Shown piece after piece: positions 57,662 to 64,000 of a stretch of 64,000 nt of DNA. A program made the position numbers and the translations under genes. Numbering within the stretch: the stretch's first letter is position 1; every line of letters begins with the position of its first letter. The DNA lies in contig KB235926.1 of assembly GCA_000332255.1 (NCBI GenBank), positions 2,837,822 to 2,901,821 on the forward strand, read 5' to 3'. The stretch comes from a cyanobacterium PCC 7702 (lineage in GTDB: Bacteria > Cyanobacteriota > Cyanobacteriia > Cyanobacteriales > Nostocaceae). Under the pieces are notes generated by a model. It saw only the letters and a program-made list of their open reading frames with translations, did not search any database and was not told the DNA's origin.

Positions 57662-57871
57662 ATGAACAAAATTACAAAAGCTATACTTGTAACTTTATTG
57701 CTTGCTGCTCCTACTACTATTGCCACATCTGTATTGCCAGTGAATTCTGCTGATGCTGCCACAACAAAATTGGCTCAACGTGCTCCAGGGAAAGTAACTC
57801 CCAAGTATTCTCATAAAAAGCATCATTATCATCATTATCGCAAACACCACTATCGTAGAACTCATCACTAA
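57662..57871 (+). CDS. Small exported His/Lys/Tyr-rich protein
   Basis: 69 residues. A signal peptide is likely (ITKAILVTLLLAAPTTIA, cleavage perhaps after SADAA). The mature C-terminus is extremely basic and has nine His in 21 residues (KYSHKKHHYHHYRKHH and following). That composition suits metal binding or electrostatic attachment to a polyanionic surface. It is followed by its own terminator. No family was recognised. Confidence 0.75.
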   Translation: MNKITKAILVTLLLAAPTTIATSVLPVNSADAATTKLAQRAPGKVTPKYSHKKHHYHHYRKHHYRRTHH

Positions 57872-57924
57872 AACAAAAGCTAAAAAGTTGCGTATTGGTC
57901 TTCAAGCTACTTCATCGCATTTAG

Positions 57925-57951
57925 CCCTGCTATGAAAAATGGCGGGGTTTT
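57925..57951 (+). terminator. Terminator after the His-rich protein gene
   Basis: CCCTGC (57925-57930) pairs with GCGGGG (57942-57947) with one G-T pair, followed by TTTTC. Confidence 0.65.
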
Positions 57952-58001
57952 CTGTTTATGGTCTACTCTAGAAAATGTAGCCAGATGGAATAATTTGGAC
58001 T

Positions 58002-58436
58002 ATGAAATTCCAACAGCTAGCCTTAATTGCTGCAACTGCTGTGTTCATGCTTGGCGCACCAGCTGTTGCAGTTGAATATCAAGGAAAAAATATTGATGGT
58101 AAAAAGCTACCTGGCAAAGCTTACTATTACCCTACAGGCGGAGTTTACGACGTTCAAGTTAGCTTCAAACGCGATCTAGCTACAATCTACTTTAAAGGTG
58201 GTACTCGCACAACTATACGGTTAAAACAGCAAGTTATAACTAATCCTGATAATATTCAAGCCTTTGGAAAACTGGGGTATATTCCAGTCACTAGGGTATT
58301 TAGTATCGGTTTCAATTATGACAATAACATTGAAAATAATGTGCAATTGAATTTTTCGCCTTTGGAAGGTTCGTGGAGAATTAGCTTGAACGAAAAAGCT
58401 CTGAATAATCTTATAGATCAGAATAATTCTCGATAG
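58002..58436 (+). CDS. Exported protein of unknown function
   Basis: 144 residues. A clear signal peptide (FQQLALIAATAVFMLGAPAVA, cleavage near 22) is followed by a small domain predicted to be mostly beta (VYDVQVSFKRDLATIYFKGGTRTTIRL, RVFSIGFNYDNN, VQLNFSPLEGSWRISL). No cysteine lies in the mature part. It resembles no family I can name. It sits 130 bp after the His-rich exported protein gene, behind its terminator. Confidence 0.8.
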   Translation: MKFQQLALIAATAVFMLGAPAVAVEYQGKNIDGKKLPGKAYYYPTGGVYDVQVSFKRDLATIYFKGGTRTTIRLKQQVITNPDNIQAFGKLGYIPVTRVFSIGFNYDNNIENNVQLNFSPLEGSWRISLNEKALNNLIDQNNSR

Positions 58437-58465
58437 GCTTTATTTATGCTGTTTTTCCATTGAGA

Positions 58466-58497
58466 CTTAAAAAATAACCTCCCCTAATGGAGGAGGT
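58466..58497 (-). terminator. Terminator after mraY
   Basis: On the minus strand CCTCC (58493-58489) pairs with GGAGG (58482-58478), followed by TTATTTTTT (58477-58468 region). Confidence 0.7.
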
Positions 58498-58531
58498 GCT
58501 TGTCTTTAAGAATAAAATGATTCTGGAGATG

Positions 58532-59632
58532 TCAAACTTGGGCGATCGCCAAAGACGTTACTGCTAAAATGGCACCGATAAGGTAGAAAGCAGCAACAAC
58601 CTGCAATTCTGTCCAGCCAGAAAGTTCCAAATGGTGATGTAAGGGAGCCATTTTGAACAGGCGCTTTCCTTTTCCATCCGGCCCTTTAGTAGCTTTATAA
58701 TAGCTGACCTGAGCCATTACGGAAACAGCTTCTACAAAGAAAATTCCGCTAAGAATAAACAATGCCACCAGCGTGTTTGTGAGCAATCCTACTGCGGCTA
58801 AAGCACCTCCTAGCGCCAAGGAACCGGTATCTCCCATAAAAACTCGCGCTGGATTGCGATTGTGGACTAAAAAACCCAAACAACTTCCACTAACAGCAGC
58901 GCAGAAAACCATTAGTTCTGGTGAAGTTGGACCCACAAGCGCTCCCAGTGACAGTAGGGCGATCGCTACCGTTCCTCCTGCTAAACCATCAATACCATCT
59001 GTTAAATTAGTAGCGTTACTTTCCGCCACCAGTACAAAACCAGCAAGCGGCCAGAAAAACAAACCCAAAGGTAGAGATAAACCCAAGGGCAAAGCTATAT
59101 TAGTAATATTGGAAGGCTGATTGAACATCAACCAAAGACAAAACAAACTTGCAAAAGCAATTTGGAGAGCCAGTTTCATCTGAGGGGAAATACCCTTGTT
59201 GGATCTGCGACGCAAAATTTGCCAGTCATCTAGCCAACCAATAAAGGCATAACTTAGCGTCAATCCACAAACAGCAAGCACCTGTGCAGAAAAATTTGAT
59301 AGTACGCAAGCTACTACCACCGCCACAGGGATAAAGAATATACCTCCCATAGTTGGTGTACCTGCTTTTTTTAAGTGGGCTTGCGGACCATCTTCACGAA
59401 TCACCTGTCCCGCTTTTAGTGCTTGCAGCATCGGTATTACCAAGTAACCCATGACTGCGGATATGACACCACAGCACAATAATGGTAGGGTCAGCGAATG
59501 GATTTGCCAAGGTAGGCGATGCGCCATTCCATCTAAAATAACCGCTGCGACACTCAATCCCGTACCTAGTATAAATACCAGGCCAATGCCAGAAATGTTT
59601 AGCCCCCGATCCGAAGACAATTTAGCGTCCAC
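58532..59632 (-). CDS. mraY: Phospho-N-acetylmuramoyl-pentapeptide-transferase
   Basis: 366 residues with about ten membrane helices, starting at GTG. Conserved acidic motifs are GWLDDW, NATNLTDGIDGLAGG and FMGDTGSLALGG, and the C-terminal FKMAPLHHHLELSG is diagnostic. MraY transfers phospho-MurNAc-pentapeptide to undecaprenyl phosphate to make lipid I. It is not linked to other mur genes here, as in many cyanobacteria. Confidence 0.97.
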   Translation of the reverse strand: MDAKLSSDRGLNISGIGLVFILGTGLSVAAVILDGMAHRLPWQIHSLTLPLLCCGVISAVMGYLVIPMLQALKAGQVIREDGPQAHLKKAGTPTMGGIFFIPVAVVVACVLSNFSAQVLAVCGLTLSYAFIGWLDDWQILRRRSNKGISPQMKLALQIAFASLFCLWLMFNQPSNITNIALPLGLSLPLGLFFWPLAGFVLVAESNATNLTDGIDGLAGGTVAIALLSLGALVGPTSPELMVFCAAVSGSCLGFLVHNRNPARVFMGDTGSLALGGALAAVGLLTNTLVALFILSGIFFVEAVSVMAQVSYYKATKGPDGKGKRLFKMAPLHHHLELSGWTELQVVAAFYLIGAILAVTSLAIAQV

Positions 59633-59713
59633 GATATGCTTCCCTCACTCCACACTTGTACAAATGGACAATTGGGATTTTAGTTAAAATAGCTATTCTC
59701 CAGTTACCACCGA

Positions 59714-59962
59714 TTATTCTTCTTCTGGAAGAATATCGTCATCTTCATCAAAGTCGTAATCGTCAATTCCGTCATCGCCACCGAGGAATTCAGAAATTTC
59801 CTCTTCGCTCTCGTCAGCGAAATCCGGTTCTTGGGAATCGCGTGCTATAAGACGACCAGTTGCTTGTAACCAATCTAAGAGCGAGGGCTCTTGCTTTAAT
59901 GGTATGACAGCAGCACGTTGGTTGCGGGGTTGTTCCCGTAATGGATTATGATTATTCAGCAT
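59714..59962 (-). CDS. DUF3134 protein
   Basis: 82 residues from the ATG at 59962, which gives the family start MLNNHNPLREQPRNQRAAVIPLK. The middle reads SLLDWLQATGRLIARD. The last 35 residues are highly acidic (Asp/Glu-rich ending DDDILPEEE). A cyanobacterial family of unknown function, close upstream of mraY on the same strand, 81 bp apart. Confidence 0.87.
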   Translation of the reverse strand: MLNNHNPLREQPRNQRAAVIPLKQEPSLLDWLQATGRLIARDSQEPDFADESEEEISEFLGGDDGIDDYDFDEDDDILPEEE

Positions 59963-60210
59963 ATTTGACGAAGACAACAAGCGGTTTTGTATTTAGACAT
60001 TAAGAGTCTATCACTGGATATTCGCTCATAGCAGAAATAGTTGTTAATGACTACAATTAATTTCTCGAGCAGTCCGACAGGAATTATTCAATTTTCCAAG
60101 AAAAATAGCAAAAATTGATATTTACATATTTTTTAGTACCGCAGCGTCAATCAAATGGCAACGTCTCCCTCATTGTTTAATGAAAATAATACTGTTTGAG
60201 GTCACAGTCG

Positions 60211-60795
60211 ATGCTCGCAAAAACAGCTCTTTTAGAGGCAATAGCAGGCAAAAATCGTGGCATTTTAGCAACTGAATTGGATAAACAAGCTATTTTAATT
60301 GCGATCGCTACGTTGGAAGACCTTAACCCAACGCCACGTCCGGTGGAAGCTAGCAATTTACTAGATGGCAACTGGCGACTGCTTTATACCACCAGTAGGG
60401 CTCTTTTGAATCTCGACCGCTTTCCTTTATACAGGCTGGGAGAAATTTACCAGTATATTCGCGTACAAACTCAAAGCGTGTATAACATAGCCGAGCTTTA
60501 CGGACTGCCTTTTTTGGAAGGTTTAGTCAGTGTAGCTGCCAAATTTGAGCCAGTTTCCGGTCGCCGCGTGCAGGTAAAATTTGAGCGTTCAATAATTGGC
60601 TTCCAGCGTTTAATCGGCTATAAGTCTCCTTATAATTTTATCCAACAAATCGAAGCTGGTCAAAAATTTACTGCCATTGATTTTCCTCTTCAAAGCAGGG
60701 AACAACAAGGTTGGTTGGATATTACCTACTTAGATCGGGATTTGCGAATTGGCAGGGGTAACGAGGGAAGCGTGTTTGTTTTAGCAAAAGCATAG
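60211..60795 (+). CDS. PAP/fibrillin family protein
   Basis: 194 residues. The plastid-lipid-associated (fibrillin) pattern is visible: an N-terminal helical part (KTALLEAIAGKNRGI), then LLDGNWRLLYTTSRALLNLDRFPLYRLGEIYQYIRV and the C-terminal LDITYLDRDLRIGRGNEGSVFVLAK. Fibrillins associate with thylakoid or lipid-droplet membranes and bind lipophilic molecules. The ATG at 60211 is used rather than a TTG at 60196. Confidence 0.9.
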   Translation: MLAKTALLEAIAGKNRGILATELDKQAILIAIATLEDLNPTPRPVEASNLLDGNWRLLYTTSRALLNLDRFPLYRLGEIYQYIRVQTQSVYNIAELYGLPFLEGLVSVAAKFEPVSGRRVQVKFERSIIGFQRLIGYKSPYNFIQQIEAGQKFTAIDFPLQSREQQGWLDITYLDRDLRIGRGNEGSVFVLAKA

Positions 60796-61072
60796 TAAAG
60801 GAGCGTGACTGGAAATAAAACATTAGTAATGCGTCGAGGCTATTTCATCCATTGGGACTTTGTCAAGGAGGATTTTAGCCATTCCAAAAAATAATGGCTG
60901 GTTGGTAGTGGGTAAATTGCTATCAACAGTCATACCGTGTTCTGGAGAATCGGCAAGCGCCATCTAGCTTAGTCAAATAACTTAACAAACTATCTGGAAA
61001 TAACCTTGAAGTTGTAGAGTGAAATCAATTAGCCTTGCACATTGGCAATTGATAATAAAAAAGGAAAGACCC

Positions 61073-61288
61073 ATGGTTCAACGCGGTTCTAAAGTACGTA
61101 TTCTCCGACCAGAGTCCTACTGGTTCCAAGATATAGGTACAGTAGCATCGATCGAACAAGGCGGTACCATCAGATATCCCGTCATTGTCCGATTTGATAA
61201 AGTCAATTACGCCGGTGTCAACACCAATAACTTTGCCGAATATGAGCTAGTTGAAGTGGAAGCACCAAAAGCAAAACCGAAAAAATAA
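61073..61288 (+). CDS. psaE: Photosystem I reaction centre subunit IV
   Basis: 71 residues with [20 protein letters not shown], the SH3-like PsaE fold, and the [11 protein letters not shown] end. PsaE sits on the stromal face of photosystem I, helping ferredoxin docking and cyclic electron flow. The ATG at 61073 follows AAGGAAAG; the longer frame from 61019 is an upstream artefact. Confidence 0.97.
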   Translation: MVQRGSKVRILRPESYWFQDIGTVASIEQGGTIRYPVIVRFDKVNYAGVNTNNFAEYELVEVEAPKAKPKK

Positions 61289-61552
61289 AAAACACTTGCC
61301 TGTTTTCAAGTCCCAGTACTTCCAAGACCAAACCGCAGCTAGCTGCAAAACAAATCAAACAGTTCGCTAGCTAGCTAGGAAGCAACCAAGTTTGAAAGCA
61401 GGCTTTAGTAACTAAAAACTTCAATAAACACCTACCATGGTCAACTGCGGGAGTAAAAGGTAGCGGGTATAGAGTCAAAACTTTTATCCACTACTTTTTA
61501 CTCCCCATCTCGCATCTACCACTACAAGAAAGTACTTGCAAAACAAATCCAA

Positions 61553-62410
61553 ATGCCTGAATTGCCTGAAGTGGAAACAGTCCGACGCGGGCTAAATCAA
61601 TTCACCTGCCATCAAAAAATCGTAGGCGCGGACGTACTGTTGCATCGCACGATCGCCTATCCGCACGCAGTAAATGATTTTGTTACCGGTATTCAAGGAA
61701 AAGCGATCGCAACTTGGCACCGTCGCGGTAAATATCTACTTGCCGAACTTGTTTCCCCAGTTTCCCACCCCAATACTTTCAAAAGCTTCCTTGTGGTTCA
61801 CCTGCGCATGACCGGTCAACTACTGTGGCTGCACCGACAAAAACCTTTACACAAGCATGCACGAGTCAGACTGTTCTTTGACAACGAACAGGAATTGCGC
61901 TTTGTGGACCAACGCACCTTTGGTCAGATGTGGTGGGTCCCCCCTTCCTCAGCACCCGCAACCATTGTTGCTGGTTTGGCAAAATTAGCAGCAGATCCTT
62001 TTTCACAAGAGTTTACAGTCGATTATCTAGCCCAGAAATTACAAACAAGTCGCCGTCCGATTAAAACTGCCCTACTAGATCAATCTGTAGTGGCAGGATT
62101 AGGTAATATCTATGCCGATGAAGCTTTATTTTTAAGTGGCATACAACCAGCAACACCGTGTACGCATTTGCAGCGACAGCAAATAGAACGATTGCAAAAA
62201 GCAATTGTGGAAGTTTTGACCACCGGTATTGAAGCTGGGGGAACAACTTTTAGTAATTTCCTCAACGTTAAGGGAATTAATGGAAATTATGGCGGTATGG
62301 CATGGGTTTATAACCGGGCCGGAAAAACTTGTCGTGTTTGCGGCCATACCATCGAGCGCATTAGACTTGCTGGACGTTCTAGTCATTTTTGTACCCAGTG
62401 CCAGCAATGA
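61553..62410 (+). CDS. mutM: Formamidopyrimidine-DNA glycosylase
   Basis: 285 residues. PELPEVETVRRGL at the N-terminus supplies the catalytic Pro1 and Glu, LDQSVVAGLGNIYADEALF is the helix-two-turns-helix, and the zinc finger CRVC ... CTQCQ ends the protein. It excises 8-oxoguanine and formamidopyrimidines. It lies 264 bp after psaE; co-transcription is uncertain. Confidence 0.96.
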   Translation: MPELPEVETVRRGLNQFTCHQKIVGADVLLHRTIAYPHAVNDFVTGIQGKAIATWHRRGKYLLAELVSPVSHPNTFKSFLVVHLRMTGQLLWLHRQKPLHKHARVRLFFDNEQELRFVDQRTFGQMWWVPPSSAPATIVAGLAKLAADPFSQEFTVDYLAQKLQTSRRPIKTALLDQSVVAGLGNIYADEALFLSGIQPATPCTHLQRQQIERLQKAIVEVLTTGIEAGGTTFSNFLNVKGINGNYGGMAWVYNRAGKTCRVCGHTIERIRLAGRSSHFCTQCQQ

Positions 62411-62540
62411 GAAATTCAAAGTAAAAAAATAGCAGTGATTAAGAGCACTAGATAATCTCTTACTTACTGAGGACTATCCCCCTCAGGTGCAAGTTAAAAT
62501 TTCTGTATAAAAGCAATTGATGTCCTCAAGAGGAAAATTC

Positions 62541-62756
62541 ATGCCTGTAAAAAAAGGAGACATGGTTCGCGTCAACCGCCAAAAACTGGAAAACAGCTTG
62601 GAAGCTAAAGCCAGTGATAGTCGCTTTCCTTCCTATTTGTTTGACAGTCCAGGCGAAGTTGTGGATATCAAAGGTGACTATGCCTTCGTTAAGTTTGGGC
62701 TAGTACCAACACCCAACATTTGGTTGCGTTTGGATCAACTCGAAGAATTTAAGTAA
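62541..62756 (+). CDS. ndhO: NAD(P)H-quinone oxidoreductase subunit O
   Basis: 71 residues beginning [19 protein letters not shown], with [17 protein letters not shown] and the [10 protein letters not shown] end. NdhO is a subunit of cyanobacterial and chloroplast NDH-1 with a role in modulating cyclic electron flow. AGAGGA lies just upstream of the ATG at 62541, so the longer frame start at 62517 is discarded. It is followed by mdh 18 bp downstream. Confidence 0.96.
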   Translation: MPVKKGDMVRVNRQKLENSLEAKASDSRFPSYLFDSPGEVVDIKGDYAFVKFGLVPTPNIWLRLDQLEEFK

Positions 62757-62774
62757 AGTTTCAGAGTCTAGATT

Positions 62775-63755
62775 ATGTATCACTCCCCTTCCTCTTCTAT
62801 TTTGTGTCATTCGCCCCGCGTTACCGTTATTGGCGCTGGTAGAGTTGGCAGTACCCTAGCCCAACGCATTGCCGAGAAAAATTTAGCAGATGTAGTTTTG
62901 CTAGATATTGTTGAGGGAATACCCCAAGGACTGGCGCTAGATTTAATGGAGGCAAGAGGACTGGAATTACATCACCGTAAAATCATTGGTACCAATAACT
63001 ATGCCGATACGACTGGTTCGGAAATTGTGGTAATTACGGCAGGTTTTCCCCGCAAACCAGGTATGAGTCGAGACGATCTGCTGCGCACAAATGCCAAGAT
63101 TGTCGTGGAAGCAGCCAAGAAAGCGATCGCTCACTCCCCTGATGCCATATTCATTGTCGTTACCAATCCTTTGGATGTCATGACTTATTTGGCTTGGCAG
63201 GCCACTGGACTTCCACGGGCTCGAATTATGGGTATGGCAGGTGTGTTAGACTCAGCACGCTTTGAGACTTTTATCGCCATGGAGCTGGGAGTTTTACCCG
63301 GCGACGTCAAAGCAATGGTTATGGGTAGCCACGGCGATCTAATGGTTCCCTTACCCAGGTACGCCACTGTTAACGGCATTCCAATTACACAATTGCTGGA
63401 TGCAGCTACAATTGAACGCTTGATAGAACGCACGCGCAACGGTGGAGCAGAAATTGTAGAACTGATGCACACAGGTGGTGCCTTTTTTGCGCCAGCTTCG
63501 GCTACTTGCGTGATGGTGGAATCGATTTTGCTGAACCAGTCGCGTTTGTTACCAGTAGCAGCCTATCTCCAGGGTGAATACGGTTTGAATGACGTTTTTA
63601 TTGGCGTTCCTTGTCGATTGGGATGCGGTGGAATTGCAGAGGTGTTGGAATTAAGTCTCACCGAAGAAGAAACACAGGCGCTTCATCTTTCCGCCGAATC
63701 CGTGCGCAGAAATATAGACAAAGCTCAGGAAATACTCACTAATGTTAGCAAATAA
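62775..63755 (+). CDS. mdh: Malate dehydrogenase (LDH-like type)
   Basis: 326 residues. The NAD-binding motif is VIGAGRVGSTLAQ; the active-site loop is FPRKPGMSRDDLL, where Arg rather than Gln at the specificity position indicates malate/oxaloacetate; the catalytic His is in MGSHGDLMVPL. The first 14 residues precede the Rossmann fold; an internal start is not excluded. Close linkage with ndhO (18 bp) implies a shared transcript. Confidence 0.95.
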   Translation: MYHSPSSSILCHSPRVTVIGAGRVGSTLAQRIAEKNLADVVLLDIVEGIPQGLALDLMEARGLELHHRKIIGTNNYADTTGSEIVVITAGFPRKPGMSRDDLLRTNAKIVVEAAKKAIAHSPDAIFIVVTNPLDVMTYLAWQATGLPRARIMGMAGVLDSARFETFIAMELGVLPGDVKAMVMGSHGDLMVPLPRYATVNGIPITQLLDAATIERLIERTRNGGAEIVELMHTGGAFFAPASATCVMVESILLNQSRLLPVAAYLQGEYGLNDVFIGVPCRLGCGGIAEVLELSLTEEETQALHLSAESVRRNIDKAQEILTNVSK

Positions 63756-63889
63756 ATTTAAATTTTAATTGGTGCTAAGGAAAAATATACGAAAGGCGTG
63801 CAAGTTAGCAGTTTTCTACAAGATAGGGAAAAGCGATCGCGGGATACTGTCAACTGCACCGCCCTTTAGCTATTTGTCCTTTGTACTAA

Positions 63890-64000
63890 TTAACGGTGGT
63901 CTTCATCCGCCGGGTCGCCGTAGGGGTCTTCACTTGCAGGGCGAAGGTTTTCATATTGCTGTTCGTCCGCCGGGTCGCCGTAGGGGTCTTCACTTGCAGG
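63890..64000 (-). CDS. C-terminal end of a gene entering from the right edge, tandem 20-residue repeats
   Basis: The minus-strand frame is open from base 64000 to a TAA at 63892-63890. The visible 36 residues contain PASEDPYGDPADE twice, 20 residues apart, ending DEDHR. The protein tail is acidic and proline-rich, probably disordered. The family cannot be named from this part. Confidence 0.75.
   Translation of the reverse strand, partial: PASEDPYGDPADEQQYENLRPASEDPYGDPADEDHR
63902..64000. repeat. Tandem 60-bp repeat in coding sequence
   Basis: 63902-63940 and 63962-64000 are 39-bp segments differing at one base, with a period of 60 bp. The array may continue beyond the window. Confidence 0.88.

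Noticed and set aside
1..64000. tRNA, rRNA, CRISPR arrays, insertion sequences or prophage
   Set aside because: The gaps were read for TpsiC arms, regularly spaced direct repeats and transposase-like proteins, and none was found.

Overview
The window is chromosomal DNA from a cyanobacterium. The evidence is a photosystem I subunit (PsaE), an NDH-1 subunit found only in oxygenic phototrophs (NdhO), several protein families restricted to cyanobacteria and plastids (Ycf35/DUF1257, DUF2997, DUF3038, DUF4335, DUF3134, PAP/fibrillin, GuaB3, BioU), the small RNA Yfr1 in its usual place between guaB3 and trxA, and frequent GCGATCGC (HIP1) octamers. No transposase, phage gene, CRISPR array, rRNA or tRNA was recognised. 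The genus cannot be fixed from the sequence alone.

Layout. 0-3.5 kb: end of a branched-chain/neutral amino-acid ABC transporter (binding protein, LivH/NatD permease), a glutaredoxin-like gene, murE. 3.8-6.8 kb: two convergent histidine-kinase-like genes whose stop codons share one CTAG. 7.4-12.7 kb: D-Ala-D-Ala carboxypeptidase, then on the minus strand a LabA-like NYN protein with LptC, and metG. 13-18.9 kb: an acyltransferase plus alpha/beta hydrolase pair, an EcsC-like protein, pepA and a LOG-family gene. 20.2-24.7 kb: trxA, Yfr1, guaB3 and mutS2. 25.6-32 kb: DUF3038/DUF4335, a glycosyltransferase, the ferredoxin-ycf35-DUF2997 cluster and bioU. 33-37.6 kb: pilB-pilT-pilC motor operon. 38-44.3 kb: grpE, dnaK, then dnaJ-tusA-like-rsgA. 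44.3-48 kb: a nitric-oxide module (glbN, norB, divergent Crp/Fnr regulator). 48.1-54.4 kb: GH57 glucan enzyme, a CcmS-like gene, an ArsR-type regulator behind a strong palindrome, NatA and NatC transporter subunits, and a toxin-antitoxin pair. 54.5-64 kb: pgi, yebC, two small exported proteins, mraY, DUF3134, a fibrillin, psaE, mutM, ndhO, mdh and the tail of a repeat-containing gene running off the right edge.

How the genes work together. Most of the window is housekeeping. Three places stand out. (1) In the kinase pair at 3.8-6.8 kb, one protein has an intact ATP-binding domain but Gln where the phospho-accepting His should be. The other keeps the His but has lost the ATP-binding glycine motifs. 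The defects are complementary, so the two could act as one split kinase. (2) norB and glbN form an operon facing a cysteine-free Crp/Fnr regulator across a perfect 16-bp palindrome, which looks like a self-contained NO-sensing and detoxification unit. (3) An acyltransferase and an alpha/beta hydrolase resembling the two halves of phytyl ester synthase occur as adjacent separate genes. Smaller items are a candidate structured RNA between dnaK and dnaJ, a folded intergenic repeat family, and in-frame repeat expansions in two proteins.
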